Shown here: one piece after another, positions 26,779 through 34,852 of the stretch
Layout: the number at the start of each line of letters is the position of its first letter
Position numbering within the stretch: position 1 is the stretch's first letter
Position numbers and translations under genes: made by a program
The notes under the pieces: model-generated
What the model saw: the letters and a program-made list of their open reading frames with translations, nothing else
Told to the model about the DNA's origin: nothing
Databases searched by the model: none
Origin: Rhodospirillaceae bacterium
Lineage (GTDB): Bacteria > Pseudomonadota > Alphaproteobacteria > UBA828
Length of the DNA stretch: 55,423 nt
NCBI GenBank assembly: GCA_018666805.1
Contig: JABIXB010000140.1
Location: 1 to 55,423 of the forward strand
Direction of reading: 5' to 3'

Positions 26779-27339
26779 GTGGATCAAGTTAATCCAAATG
26801 TGGAGATGCCGCGCCCCGTGGACGTGAGCGATTTGCCGTCTCTCGGCCACAATGTCCCCGTGCAGGCGACAGCGGCGGAGTGTGCGGCGCTTTGCCGCCG
26901 CTTCGGGCTCGAGGCATTGCAAGATTTTTCGGCCCGTCTTCGCGTCGAGCGCGCGCGTACCCGGGGCGGCGTCCGGGCAATTCGTGTGCACGGCGCCGTC
27001 AGCGCCGAGGTGAGGCAAATTTGCGTGCTGACGCTCGAAAGCTTCACCGTGCAGGTTGCGGATGAATTGGATATATATTTCGTGCCGCCGACCGAGTTGG
27101 AGGACGGCGAGAGCGATTTGATCGACAACTTGAATGAGGAAATTCTCGAACCCTTGGCGGAGCCGGAGATTGATGTGGGCGAATTGGCGGCGCAGCATTT
27201 GGCATTGGCGCTTGATCCCCATCCGCGCCGGCCGGGCGCAGCTGCGCAACCCGGCATGGCGGCGGCAAATGAAGCGAATGCGGCCGAGGAGACCGAAAAC
27301 CCGTTTGCGATACTTGGACAACTGAAACACAAGATGTAA
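26779..27339 (+). CDS. yceD: DUF177 (YceD-like) protein, 23S rRNA accumulation factor family
   Basis: YceD/DUF177 proteins are needed for normal 23S rRNA levels in E. coli and plants, and they are almost always encoded just before rpmF, as here. The 186-residue protein has FSARLRVERARTRGGVRAIR and GAVSAEVRQICVLTLESF, where the usual C-x-x-C-L pair is partly replaced. Next come an acidic segment (ELEDGESDLIDNLNEEILEP) and VGELAAQHLALALDPHPR near the C terminus. The GTG start at 26779 has GAAAGG 11 bases upstream. An ATG at 26806 is the alternative start. Confidence 0.85.
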   Translation: MDQVNPNVEMPRPVDVSDLPSLGHNVPVQATAAECAALCRRFGLEALQDFSARLRVERARTRGGVRAIRVHGAVSAEVRQICVLTLESFTVQVADELDIYFVPPTELEDGESDLIDNLNEEILEPLAEPEIDVGELAAQHLALALDPHPRRPGAAAQPGMAAANEANAAEETENPFAILGQLKHKM

Positions 27340-27353
27340 TGTTCTGAACCCAC

Positions 27354-27421
27354 GGCTCGGCGCAACGCAATATAAATACCGCCGCATTACCCTAATGCGG
27401 TCGGCGGGATTGCGCCGAACC
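27354..27421 (+). promoter_or_regulatory. Long two-part hairpin in the rpmF leader
   Basis: The 102-base gap between yceD and rpmF holds an outer stem TCGGCGCAA (27357-27365) / TTGCGCCGA (27410-27418), extended by two G-C pairs past one mismatch. Nested inside is CCGCATTA (27382-27389) / TAATGCGG (27393-27400) with a CCC loop, plus CCG/CGG pairs past a bulge. No T tract follows, so it is not a plain terminator. It ends 20 bases before the rpmF start codon and could act as a ribosomal-protein leader or RNA-processing site. Confidence 0.55.
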
Positions 27422-27441
27422 AAGCTAGAGAGAGATTTGTT

Positions 27442-27627
27442 ATGGCAGTTCCGAAGAAGAAAATTTCTGTTTCCAGGCGTAATATGCGCCGCTCGCACGA
27501 TTCGCTGAAACGCAGCAATGCCGTCGAATGCTCGAATTGCGGCGAACTGAAACGACCGCACCATGTGTGTGCTGCTTGTGGTCACTATGGTGATCATGAA
27601 GTGGCCGAACCTGCGGATGTGGCGTAA
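27442..27627 (+). CDS. rpmF: 50S ribosomal protein L32
   Basis: L32 has 61 residues and begins [20 protein letters not shown]. It carries an intact zinc ribbon, C30-x2-C33 and C43-x2-C46, so this is the zinc-binding (C+) form. AGAGAGAG lies about 8 bases before the ATG. It sits between yceD and plsX as in most Proteobacteria. The structured leader upstream suggests separate control of its translation. Confidence 0.96.
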   Translation: MAVPKKKISVSRRNMRRSHDSLKRSNAVECSNCGELKRPHHVCAACGHYGDHEVAEPADVA

Positions 27628-27657
27628 GCGGCCCAACTTAGCCGGAGCTTCGCCGTC

Positions 27658-28707
27658 ATGAGCAAAGAAGTCATACTTGCGCTTGACGCGATGGGCGGTG
27701 ATCAGGCGCCCGATATGGTTGTAAAGGGCGCAAATATTGCTCGTGTGCGCCATCCCGATCTCAGGTTTATTCTGTTTGGTGACGAATCCAAGATCGGCCC
27801 CTTGCTGCGCCGTTTTAAGAAGCTGGCGGCGGTATGTACGGTTCAGCACACCGACGAGGCCGTCATGAGCGACGATAAGATCGCCGTGGTGTTGCGCCAG
27901 AGGCGCAATTCAAGCATGTCGCTCGCGGTCAAATGTGTTGGCCAGGGCGAGGCCCAGGGGGTCGTTTCCGCTGGAAATACCGGGGCGCTGATGGCGTTGG
28001 CCAAGATTGGCCTGAAGACCCTCCCCGGCATCGACCGGCCGGCCATGGGCTCGATATTTCCAACCCAGCGCGGCGAGAGCGTGATGCTCGATTTGGGCGC
28101 CAACATCGATTGCAGTTCGGCCCATTTGGTGCAGTTCGCCATTATGGGTGAGGTTTTTGCCAGAAATGTGCTCGGCGTTAGCGAGCCGACAGTTGGTTTG
28201 CTCAATATCGGCTCCGAGGAAGGCAAGGGCAACGACACCATTCGCGGTGCGGCGGCGGCGCTGCGCGAATCCGGTCTGCCGATCAAATTTCACGGTTTTA
28301 TCGAAGGCGATGATATTGCGGCGGGAACGGTTGATGTTGTCGTCACCGACGGTTTTGCCGGCAACATCGCGTTAAAAACGGCGGAAGGCACGGCGCGCCT
28401 CTATGGCGGCTATATCCGCAGTGCCTTCAAGCGCTCGGTGATGTCGCGCGTCGGCTATTTGCTCGCCCGTCCGGCGCTCAAGATGCTGCGTGACCGCCTC
28501 GATCCGCGCGCTTACAACGGCGCCATGTTTCTCGGCGTCAACGGCGTTGCGGTCAAAAGTCACGGCGGCACCGATTACAAGGGTTTCGCCAATGCGCTCG
28601 ATGTTGCGGCGGATATGGTGCGCCAAGGTATTAACCCCAAGATCATCGACGAGTTGCTGCGCCTGAAAATTGACGATACATCCGAGCCAAAGAGGGCCGC
28701 AATTTAG
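27658..28707 (+). CDS. plsX: Phosphate acyltransferase PlsX
   Basis: PlsX makes acyl-phosphate from acyl-ACP for phospholipid synthesis. The 349-residue protein starts ILALDAMGGDQAPDMVVKG and has SAGNTGALMALAKIGLKTLPG, LLNIGSEEGKGNDTIRGA and VVTDGFAGNIALKTAEG, the family signatures. Its stop codon is followed directly by the fabH ATG with no intervening base, so the two are coupled. The link of rpmF with plsX and fabH joins ribosome and membrane synthesis. Confidence 0.95.
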   Translation: MSKEVILALDAMGGDQAPDMVVKGANIARVRHPDLRFILFGDESKIGPLLRRFKKLAAVCTVQHTDEAVMSDDKIAVVLRQRRNSSMSLAVKCVGQGEAQGVVSAGNTGALMALAKIGLKTLPGIDRPAMGSIFPTQRGESVMLDLGANIDCSSAHLVQFAIMGEVFARNVLGVSEPTVGLLNIGSEEGKGNDTIRGAAAALRESGLPIKFHGFIEGDDIAAGTVDVVVTDGFAGNIALKTAEGTARLYGGYIRSAFKRSVMSRVGYLLARPALKMLRDRLDPRAYNGAMFLGVNGVAVKSHGGTDYKGFANALDVAADMVRQGINPKIIDELLRLKIDDTSEPKRAAI

Positions 28708-29679
28708 ATGTTGCGCTCTCGAATACTCGGTTGCGGCTCCTATCTGCCCGAAAAAGTGCTCACAAATGACGATCTCGCCAAGATCGTCGATACCGACAAT
28801 GATTGGATCGTCGGGCGCACCGGCATTACCCAACGTCATATCGCCGCCGATGATCAATTGACCTCGGATCTGGCGTTGGCGGCAGCCGAGCGGGCTGTTG
28901 CGGCAGCGGGTATCGATGTTGCTGAACTCGATCTGCTGATTCTCGCAACCTCCACCCCGGACAATACCTTCCCCGCGACGGCGGCCAAGGTGCAGGCGCG
29001 CCTCGGCATGCACCAGGGCGCCGCATTCGACGTTCAGGCGGTGTGTGCCGGGTTTATCTGCGCGCTCCGGGTGGCGGACAGTTTTCTCCGTTCGGGCCAG
29101 GCGCGGACCGCCCTGATCATCGGCGCCGAGACCTATTCGAGAATTCTCGATTGGCAGGACCGCACGACCTGTGTGCTGTTTGGCGATGGCGCCGGCGCGG
29201 CTGTGTTGCGCGCCGAGGAAGCGGACGGAAATAGCGCCGATAGGGGTGTTTTATCGGTCAAAATGCATACTGATGGCCGTCATTATGATGCGCTTTATGT
29301 CGATGGCGGCGTTTCCTCGACCCAGACGGCAGGTCATCTCAGGATGCAGGGCAAGGAGGTTTACCGTCACGCGGTGGTAAATTTGGCTGCCGTGGCGGGT
29401 GAAGCATTGGAGGCTGCGGGGCTTGAAACGGGCGATATTGACTGGCTGGTGCCGCATCAGGCCAACCTGCGCATCATGAATGCCATTGCCAGCCGCCTCG
29501 ACTTGCCAACGGAAAAAATGGTGGTCACCGTCGACCGCCACGCCAATACCTCCTCGGCCTCTATTCCGCTGGCGCTGGTGGAAGCCATCCAGGATGGCCG
29601 AATCAAGCCGGGCGATCTGGTAGTGATGGAGGCGATTGGCGGCGGATTTGTCTGGGGCTCGGCGGTGGTTCGCTGGTAA
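28708..29679 (+). CDS. fabH: Beta-ketoacyl-ACP synthase III
   Basis: FabH starts fatty-acid synthesis by condensing acetyl-CoA with malonyl-ACP. The 323-residue thiolase-fold enzyme has the catalytic Cys at 113 ([14 protein letters not shown]), His in [12 protein letters not shown] and Asn in [15 protein letters not shown]. The N terminus has [12 protein letters not shown]. The start is the first codon after the plsX stop. All three catalytic residues are present, so it should be active. Choice of starter unit cannot be read. Confidence 0.95.
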   Translation: MLRSRILGCGSYLPEKVLTNDDLAKIVDTDNDWIVGRTGITQRHIAADDQLTSDLALAAAERAVAAAGIDVAELDLLILATSTPDNTFPATAAKVQARLGMHQGAAFDVQAVCAGFICALRVADSFLRSGQARTALIIGAETYSRILDWQDRTTCVLFGDGAGAAVLRAEEADGNSADRGVLSVKMHTDGRHYDALYVDGGVSSTQTAGHLRMQGKEVYRHAVVNLAAVAGEALEAAGLETGDIDWLVPHQANLRIMNAIASRLDLPTEKMVVTVDRHANTSSASIPLALVEAIQDGRIKPGDLVVMEAIGGGFVWGSAVVRW

Positions 29680-29787
29680 GATTCTGTTAAGGCGCTGAGA
29701 CGGCCCGAAAAAATGGCATCGCGCGTGTTGACGGCCCCGCTTCAAGACGCTACCGTTTCGACCTCAAATTGAGGGGGCAATCCAAAT

Positions 29788-30138
29788 ATGACCGGCAAAA
29801 CGGTCACCCGCGCCGATCTGGCGGAAGCAGTGTTTCGTGAAGTAGGGCTCTCGCGCAATGAGTCTGCGAAGCTTGTCGAGTCCGTTCTCGGCCTGATCAC
29901 AGATAGCCTGGCGAAAAGCGAAAGCGTCAAGATTTCGTCTTTCGGCAGCTTTTCCGTGCGCATGAAGGGGCAGAGAATAGGGCGCAATCCCAAGACCGGT
30001 GAGGAAGTCCCGATCCTGCCGCGCAAGGTTCTGGTGTTTCGTGCATCGCACGTGCTGAAGGATCAAATCAACGGCGAGACCAGCGCGGATGAGGCGGATG
30101 CAGCGCCCGAATATTCGCCCTCCGACCCGTCCTCCTGA
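29788..30138 (+). CDS. ihfA: Integration host factor subunit alpha
   Basis: IhfA pairs with IhfB to bend DNA sequence-specifically. The 116-residue protein has [20 protein letters not shown] and the DNA-binding arm [17 protein letters not shown] followed by [10 protein letters not shown]. It has a C-terminal acidic tail of about 15 residues beyond the usual end ([20 protein letters not shown]). GAGGGGGC about 10 bases upstream supports the start. The next gene, a MerR-type regulator, begins 6 bases later; this pair is conserved in alphaproteobacteria. Confidence 0.93.
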   Translation: MTGKTVTRADLAEAVFREVGLSRNESAKLVESVLGLITDSLAKSESVKISSFGSFSVRMKGQRIGRNPKTGEEVPILPRKVLVFRASHVLKDQINGETSADEADAAPEYSPSDPSS

Positions 30139-30144
30139 TAGACC

Positions 30145-30576
30145 ATGACGAATGTGCAATCGACCGACACGGCGTCCGGGCGGGTGAGTAAATCGCCGGA
30201 CGCGTTTCGCACAATTCGTGAAGTATCTGAGGAACTTGATGTCCCCCAGCATGTCCTGCGCTTTTGGGAGACCAAGTTTAATCAGGTGCGCCCGCTGAAG
30301 CGTGGCGGCGGACGGCGCTATTATCGCCCCGAGGATGTCGATCTGTTACGCCGTATCCGCTCTTTGCTCTATGCCGATGGATACACCATCCGCGGCGTGC
30401 AGAAACTCATGCGCGAAACCGGCGGCAAGGTGCCGGGCGTGGCTGCCGAATCCGAGCCCGCGAAAGAAGCGACGGCCGCCCGGGCGGGCGAACGCAGCGA
30501 TGGACGTACGCGGGAAATACTGAGCGAGCTGGAAACACTGCGCGACATGTTGCGCGGCCGTATTCCCAACCAATAA
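30145..30576 (+). CDS. MerR family transcriptional regulator
   Basis: The 143-residue protein has a winged helix-turn-helix: [20 protein letters not shown], then [20 protein letters not shown] and [20 protein letters not shown]. These correspond to helix 1, the recognition helix and the wing. The C-terminal part is short and lacks effector-binding cysteines, so it is not a metal sensor. The same gene follows ihfA throughout the alphaproteobacteria, but its target is unknown. It ends 102 bases before the tRNA-Pro gene, with no clear terminator between. Confidence 0.9.
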   Translation: MTNVQSTDTASGRVSKSPDAFRTIREVSEELDVPQHVLRFWETKFNQVRPLKRGGGRRYYRPEDVDLLRRIRSLLYADGYTIRGVQKLMRETGGKVPGVAAESEPAKEATAARAGERSDGRTREILSELETLRDMLRGRIPNQ

Positions 30577-30615
30577 CCCCTCAATAAAATAGTTCGGCCG
30601 GCGGCGCGCACTAAA

Positions 30616-30644
30616 TTGCGCCGCCTCGGCAGCGGCGGTATAAT
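30616..30644 (+). promoter_or_regulatory. Sigma-70-type promoter of tRNA-Pro
   Basis: TTGCGC at 30616-30621 and a perfect TATAAT at 30639-30644 are separated by exactly 17 bases. The predicted transcription start is about 25-30 bases before the tRNA. The -35 element overlaps the right arm of an 8-bp hairpin (GGCGGCGC / GCGCCGCC, 30600-30625). Confidence 0.65.
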
Positions 30645-30678
30645 GGCCGCCTTCCAGCCCGTAGGCGGCATGGAATGT

Positions 30679-30755
30679 CGGAGCGTGGCGCAGCCTGGTA
30701 GCGCACTTGTCTGGGGGACAAGGGGTCGTGGGTTCGAATCCCGCCGCTCCGACCA
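30679..30755 (+). tRNA. tRNA-Pro (anticodon GGG)
   Basis: The 77-base cloverleaf includes an encoded CCA. The acceptor stem CGGAGCG pairs with CGCTCCG, the D arm is GCGCAGCCTGGTAGCGC, and the anticodon stem-loop is CTTGT-CTGGGGG-ACAAG with anticodon GGG. The T arm is GTGGG-TTCGAAT-CCCGC. It reads CCC and CCT proline codons. A small open frame that spans it is a translation artefact of the tRNA sequence. Confidence 0.97.
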
Positions 30756-30794
30756 TTTTTCGCAAATTCACCTCACCATTATCATGGATAGATC

Positions 30795-31940
30795 ATGAAA
30801 CTCAGCAGTGACCGAATTTTGACCACCCATGTTGGTAGTCTGCCGCGGCCCGACGGCGTATCGGAATTTCTCCTGCAAAAAGAAAATGACGATAGCTACG
30901 ACCAGGCCGGATTTGACGCCTGCATGAGCGATGCGGTGAACCAAGTGGTCGCGCGCCAGGTCGAGGCCGGTATCGATATCGTCAGTGACGGCGAGATGAG
31001 CAAGATCGGCTACGCCACCTATATCAAGGACCGCTATCACGGCATCTCCGGCGACAGCCCGCGGCGTATTCCGGGCGACCTCAAGCTTTATCCCAACTAT
31101 GTGCAGAAGATTGCCGCCCAGGGCGAGACGCCGAAACTGGCGCGGCCCATGTGCACCGGCGAGATCAGCGTCAAGGATGAGGCCGCGCTGGTGAGCGATA
31201 TTGATAACCTCACAAACGCCGTGGCCAAGAGCGGCGCCGTGCAGGGCTTTATGAACGCGGCCTCGCCGGGCGTCATCTCGGTGTTTCAGCCGAACGAATA
31301 TTACGCCGACGAGGACCAGTATCTCGAGGCGCTGTCGGAGGCCATGCGGGCCGAGTATGAGGCGATCAATGCCGCCGGTCTGGTGATCCAGCTCGACTGC
31401 CCGGATTTGGCCATGGGCCGCCACACCATGTATGCCGATGCAAGCGACGCCGAGTTCATCAAACGCGCCGAGGCCCAGGTCGAAGCGCTCAACCATGCGC
31501 TCAGGAACATCCCGGCGGATATGGCGCGCATGCATCTTTGCTGGGGCAATTACGAAGGCCCGCATGTTTGCGATATTGCGCTCGAGAAGATCGTTCATGT
31601 GGTGAAAAAGGTGAAACCCCAGGTGCTCTCCTTCGAGGCGTCAAATCCGCGCCATGCGCATGAATGGGCGGTCTGGCGCGATGCAAAAATAGCGGACGAT
31701 AAAGTGCTGCTGCCGGGCGTGATCGATTCGGTCTCCAACTTTGTCGAGCATCCTGATTTTGTCGCCGAGCGCATCTGCCGCTTCGCCGATTTTGTCGGCC
31801 GCGAGCGCGTGTTGGCGGGCAGCGATTGCGGTTTTGCCACCTTCGCCGGCTTCGGCAAGATCGACCCGGATATCTGCTACGCCAAACTAAACACCCTGGC
31901 CAAAGGCGCCGAGATCGCGTCGAAGCGATTGTGGTCGTGA
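30795..31940 (+). CDS. Cobalamin-independent methionine synthase-like (MetE C-terminal family) methyltransferase
   Basis: The 381-residue protein corresponds only to the C-terminal catalytic barrel of MetE: TTHVGSLPRPDGVSEFL at the start, EAGIDIVSDGEMSKIGYATY, MHLCWGNYEGPH, LSFEASNPRHAHEW, and GSDCGFATFAGFGKIDP at the end. The His, Cys, Glu and final Cys zinc ligands of the family are in place. It lacks the MetE N-terminal domain and has none of the folate-polyglutamate features, so it belongs to the single-domain family whose members move alkyl groups between thiols. The substrate is not known. It is followed by SRAP with 3 bases between. Confidence 0.82.
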   Translation: MKLSSDRILTTHVGSLPRPDGVSEFLLQKENDDSYDQAGFDACMSDAVNQVVARQVEAGIDIVSDGEMSKIGYATYIKDRYHGISGDSPRRIPGDLKLYPNYVQKIAAQGETPKLARPMCTGEISVKDEAALVSDIDNLTNAVAKSGAVQGFMNAASPGVISVFQPNEYYADEDQYLEALSEAMRAEYEAINAAGLVIQLDCPDLAMGRHTMYADASDAEFIKRAEAQVEALNHALRNIPADMARMHLCWGNYEGPHVCDIALEKIVHVVKKVKPQVLSFEASNPRHAHEWAVWRDAKIADDKVLLPGVIDSVSNFVEHPDFVAERICRFADFVGRERVLAGSDCGFATFAGFGKIDPDICYAKLNTLAKGAEIASKRLWS

Positions 31941-31943
31941 ATT

Positions 31944-32630
31944 ATGTGCGGACGCTTTTCCCAGTTTCATAGTTGGGAGGAGGTTCACGCTTTCCTCAAT
32001 ATTTTCGGGCCGCCCAGAAATCTGCCGGCGCGCTACAACATCGCACCGACCCAGGATGCGGCTATTGCGCGGCATGGGAGAGAGGGCCGCTCGCTCGATT
32101 TCCTGCGTTGGGGTCTGGTGCCGTCCTGGGCCAAGGATAGCTCGATGGCGGCACGCATGATCAACGCGCGCGCCGAAACGGTGGCGCAAAAACCCTCCTT
32201 CCGCGATGCCTTCAAGCAGCGCCGCTGCCTCGTGCCGGCGGATGGGTTTTACGAATGGCGCGGGCCGAAGGGCGCCAAGCAACCTTACCGAATTCTCAGT
32301 CCCGACCAGGGATTGTTCGCTTTTGCCGGCCTCTGGGAGCGTTGGGATAAGGGCGGCGCCGAGCCGATCGAAAGCTTCACCATCATCACCACCGAAGCCA
32401 ACAGCAAGCTTGCCGCCGTGCACGCGCGCATGCCGGTTATTCTCGATCCGGCCGATTTCGAGCGCTGGCTGTCGCCTGATCTGGCGGTGAATGATGCCCT
32501 CGCCCTGCTGCGCCCGGCGCCCGACGAGGCGCTCGAATTTCACGCCGTCGGCAAACATGTCAACAACGCCCGCAATGACGACCCGGCGTGCATCACACCG
32601 CTGCCGGAAGACGGAGAGGATGATCTTTGA
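31944..32630 (+). CDS. SRAP (SOS response-associated peptidase) family protein, YedK/HMCES-like
   Basis: SRAP proteins form thiazolidine crosslinks with abasic sites in single-stranded DNA and protect them. Cys2 follows the initiator Met (MCGRFSQ), and this Cys becomes the catalytic N terminus. Conserved Asn, Glu and His are in RYNIAPTQ, PADGFYEWRG and AVHARMPVIL. The 228-residue length is normal. The start is fixed by the invariant Met-Cys-Gly-Arg. It is probably co-transcribed with the MetE-like gene, but a functional link is not evident. Confidence 0.93.
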   Translation: MCGRFSQFHSWEEVHAFLNIFGPPRNLPARYNIAPTQDAAIARHGREGRSLDFLRWGLVPSWAKDSSMAARMINARAETVAQKPSFRDAFKQRRCLVPADGFYEWRGPKGAKQPYRILSPDQGLFAFAGLWERWDKGGAEPIESFTIITTEANSKLAAVHARMPVILDPADFERWLSPDLAVNDALALLRPAPDEALEFHAVGKHVNNARNDDPACITPLPEDGEDDL

Positions 32631-32681
32631 GGACATTTGCGCGCCCTTGCGCCGCGACGGAAATGGAGGCTAGATAGACGT

Positions 32682-33464
32682 ATGGATGATTCGCAGGCGC
32701 TTGAGGCGGCCCGGATATTGCACAGTGCATGGCGCGACAAGACCCTGGTTCAGGGGTTGCCAGAATCGTGCCGCCCGCAAAATTTGGATGGCGGCTATCA
32801 AATTCAAGCGGCACTGGAAGGACTGCACGGCACACCGGTCGTCGGATACAAAATCGGCGCAACCAACGAAGCTGCACAGCGTATCTTCGATGTCGATTCG
32901 CCATTTTTCGGCCGGCTGTTTGAGCCCGCTCTGCGCACCAGCCCGGCCGAAATTCCCACCGGCGCTGTGATCCTTCACATAATCGAGGCCGAATTCGACT
33001 TCACCATGAGTGGGGACTTGCCGCCGCGCGACGACCCCTACCGCCAGGACGAAGTCATGGCCAAGGTCGAGAACTTAATGCCGGCCATCGAAATTCCCGA
33101 TTCGCGCTATGAGAATTGGCGCGAGGCCGGCATGCCGCAACTCGTCGCCGACAATGCCATCGCATCGCTGTTGGTGCTGGGCGAACCGGCGCGCAATTGG
33201 CGCGACCTAGATCTTTCGCGCCATTCCCTCGCGGTTAAGGTCAACGGCGAAACGGTTGATGAGGGCGTCGGCGCCAATGTGCTCGGCGATCCGCGCGCCG
33301 CGCTGACCTGGCTGGCGAATGCGCTCTCGGAGCGCGGTATGGGACTTGAGGCGGGGCAGATCGTCACCACCGGCAGTGCGGCAAACGTGATTAAGGTCAA
33401 TCCAGGAGACACGGTGGTGGCCGATTTCGGTGATTTGGGCATGGCAGAGGCTAATTTCGGCTGA
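32682..33464 (+). CDS. 2-keto-4-pentenoate hydratase-like protein (FAA hydrolase superfamily)
   Basis: The 260-residue protein resembles MhpD/XylJ hydratases, which add water to 2-hydroxypenta-2,4-dienoate in aromatic meta-cleavage. Motifs are VVGYKIGATNEAAQRIFDVD, EAEFDFTMSGDLPPRD with the metal-binding glutamate pair, PAIEIPDSRYENW and ANVLGDPRAALTWLANAL. I start at the ATG at 32682, since the frame upstream overlaps the end of SRAP and lacks homology; GGAGG lies about 12 bases before it. The aromatic-degradation partners (dioxygenase, aldolase) are not nearby, so its natural substrate is open. Confidence 0.87.
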   Translation: MDDSQALEAARILHSAWRDKTLVQGLPESCRPQNLDGGYQIQAALEGLHGTPVVGYKIGATNEAAQRIFDVDSPFFGRLFEPALRTSPAEIPTGAVILHIIEAEFDFTMSGDLPPRDDPYRQDEVMAKVENLMPAIEIPDSRYENWREAGMPQLVADNAIASLLVLGEPARNWRDLDLSRHSLAVKVNGETVDEGVGANVLGDPRAALTWLANALSERGMGLEAGQIVTTGSAANVIKVNPGDTVVADFGDLGMAEANFG

Positions 33465-33482
33465 AGCCAAGGAGCGGCGATC

Positions 33483-33815
33483 ATGACCGAGGGTAAAGCG
33501 ACGAGCGCGACGGCACAGTTTGAGATCGGCCAGATCGTCCATCACCGGCTGTTCGATTATCGCGGCGTGATATTGGACGTCGATCCCGATTTCCAGGGCG
33601 GCGAGGAATGGTATCAGAAAATGGCCCGCTCGCACCCGCCCAAGGACAAGCCGTGGTACCATCTTCTGGTCGATAATTCCGAGGCCACGACCTATGTGGC
33701 GGAGCGCAATCTTGAGCCCTCCCCCGATCTCGGGCCGATCCACCACAGCCTGCTGGCGCACGGTTTGATGCGCTATGAAGACGGCCACTATGTGGTGAAG
33801 CGCCGGCTGGTCTGA
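33483..33815 (+). CDS. hspQ: Heat shock protein HspQ (hemimethylated DNA-binding, YccV-like)
   Basis: The 110-residue protein has the YccV domain: [52 protein letters not shown] and AERNLEPS. In E. coli HspQ promotes degradation of denatured DnaA and acts as a Lon specificity factor. AAGGAGCG lies about 8 bases upstream. No sigma-32 promoter was recognised. Its stop is followed by the repeat-rich panB upstream region. Confidence 0.88.
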   Translation: MTEGKATSATAQFEIGQIVHHRLFDYRGVILDVDPDFQGGEEWYQKMARSHPPKDKPWYHLLVDNSEATTYVAERNLEPSPDLGPIHHSLLAHGLMRYEDGHYVVKRRLV

Positions 33816-33824
33816 GTTCGCGGC

Positions 33825-33921
33825 CGCAACAAGCGAATGTTGCGACGCAACAACAGGGTGGACATTAGGGTGGACATTTTCAACAAACAGGCCAAGAATA
33901 AAAGAAATTATCCTTGTTGCG
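33825..33921. promoter_or_regulatory. Cluster of TGTTGCG/CGCAACA half-sites upstream of panB
   Basis: The heptamer TGTTGCG or its complement occurs four times in 97 bases: CGCAACA at 33825 and 33846, and TGTTGCG at 33838 and 33915. The copies at 33838 and 33846 form a perfect inverted repeat with a one-base centre (33838-33852). The last copy lies about 40 bases before the panB start and also extends into TTGC-GCT-GCAA. This looks like a multi-site operator for a dimeric regulator of panBC. Confidence 0.5.
33855..33878 (+). repeat. Tandem 12-bp direct repeat
   Basis: AGGGTGGACATT occurs twice back to back between the half-site cluster members upstream of panB. It may be a chance duplication or part of the promoter. 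No known site matches. Confidence 0.5.
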
Positions 33922-33960
33922 CTGCAATATAGGAACCAATCCGAAGGGAAAGGGATTTAC

Positions 33961-34848
33961 ATGTCAGGATATAGCTCGGAGCGCAGAATAAACATACGCG
34001 ATCTGGCCGGCATGAAGGGCAGCCGCCCGATCGTTAGTCTGACCGCCTATAGCGCACCGATGGCGCGCACCCTGGACCGGCACACCGACATGATACTCGT
34101 CGGCGATTCGCTCGGCATGGTGGTCTATGGCATGGAAACCACGGTCGGCGTCACCTTGGACATGATGGTGGCGCACGGCGCCGCTGTGGTGCGCGCCACC
34201 AGCCGCGCTTGCGTTATTGTCGACCTGCCTTTCGGTACCTACCAGGAATCGCCCGAGGCGGCGTTCCGTGCCGCGGCGCGCGTTATGGCCGAGACCGGCT
34301 GTAGCGGGGTCAAGCTCGAAGGCGGCGTTGAAATGGCCGAAACCGTGCGCTTCCTAAGCCAGCGCGGCATTCCGGTACTGGGCCATATTGGTCTGATGCC
34401 GCAATCGGTCAATGCCGCCGGCGGCTTCGGCGTGCAGGGCAAAACCGACGATGGTGCGCGGCGGATTCGCGCCGATGCCAGCGCCATTGCCGATGCCGGC
34501 GCGTTCGCCATCGTTATCGAAAACACGGTCGAGGCGTTGGCCAGCTCGCTCACCCAGGAACTGAAAGTGCCGACCATCGGCATCGGCGCCTCGCCGGCCT
34601 GCGATGGGCAAATTCTGGTGACCGAGGATATCGTCGGTCTCGGCGGCGATTTCATGCCGCGTTTTGCCAAGCGCTTTGCCGAACTCGGCACGGCCCTCGA
34701 TAGCGCGGTCAGCGAATATGCCGAGGCGGTGCGTGAGCGCAGCTTTCCGGCGGCCGAGCATTGCTTCATCCCGCCGGCCAAGGGCGCGGGCGCCAAGCCG
34801 CGTCTGGCGGCTGTCTCGCCGCAGGCAAAAGGGCAGCGCGGCGCCTGA
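33961..34848 (+). CDS. panB: 3-methyl-2-oxobutanoate hydroxymethyltransferase
   Basis: PanB makes ketopantoate from 2-oxoisovalerate and methylene-THF, the first step of pantothenate synthesis. The 295-residue TIM barrel has [63 protein letters not shown] and [19 protein letters not shown]. Two metal-site aspartates are replaced or kept as usual: GDSLG keeps the first. The C-terminal 30 residues are a basic tail. It is followed by panC with 4 bases between. Confidence 0.94.
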   Translation: MSGYSSERRINIRDLAGMKGSRPIVSLTAYSAPMARTLDRHTDMILVGDSLGMVVYGMETTVGVTLDMMVAHGAAVVRATSRACVIVDLPFGTYQESPEAAFRAAARVMAETGCSGVKLEGGVEMAETVRFLSQRGIPVLGHIGLMPQSVNAAGGFGVQGKTDDGARRIRADASAIADAGAFAIVIENTVEALASSLTQELKVPTIGIGASPACDGQILVTEDIVGLGGDFMPRFAKRFAELGTALDSAVSEYAEAVRERSFPAAEHCFIPPAKGAGAKPRLAAVSPQAKGQRGA

Positions 34849-34852
34849 CAGC

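Noticed and set aside
30616-30798. 60-residue open frame across the tRNA
   Set aside because: The sequence (VAQPGSALVWGTRGRGFESR) is the known artefact produced by translating a tRNA gene.
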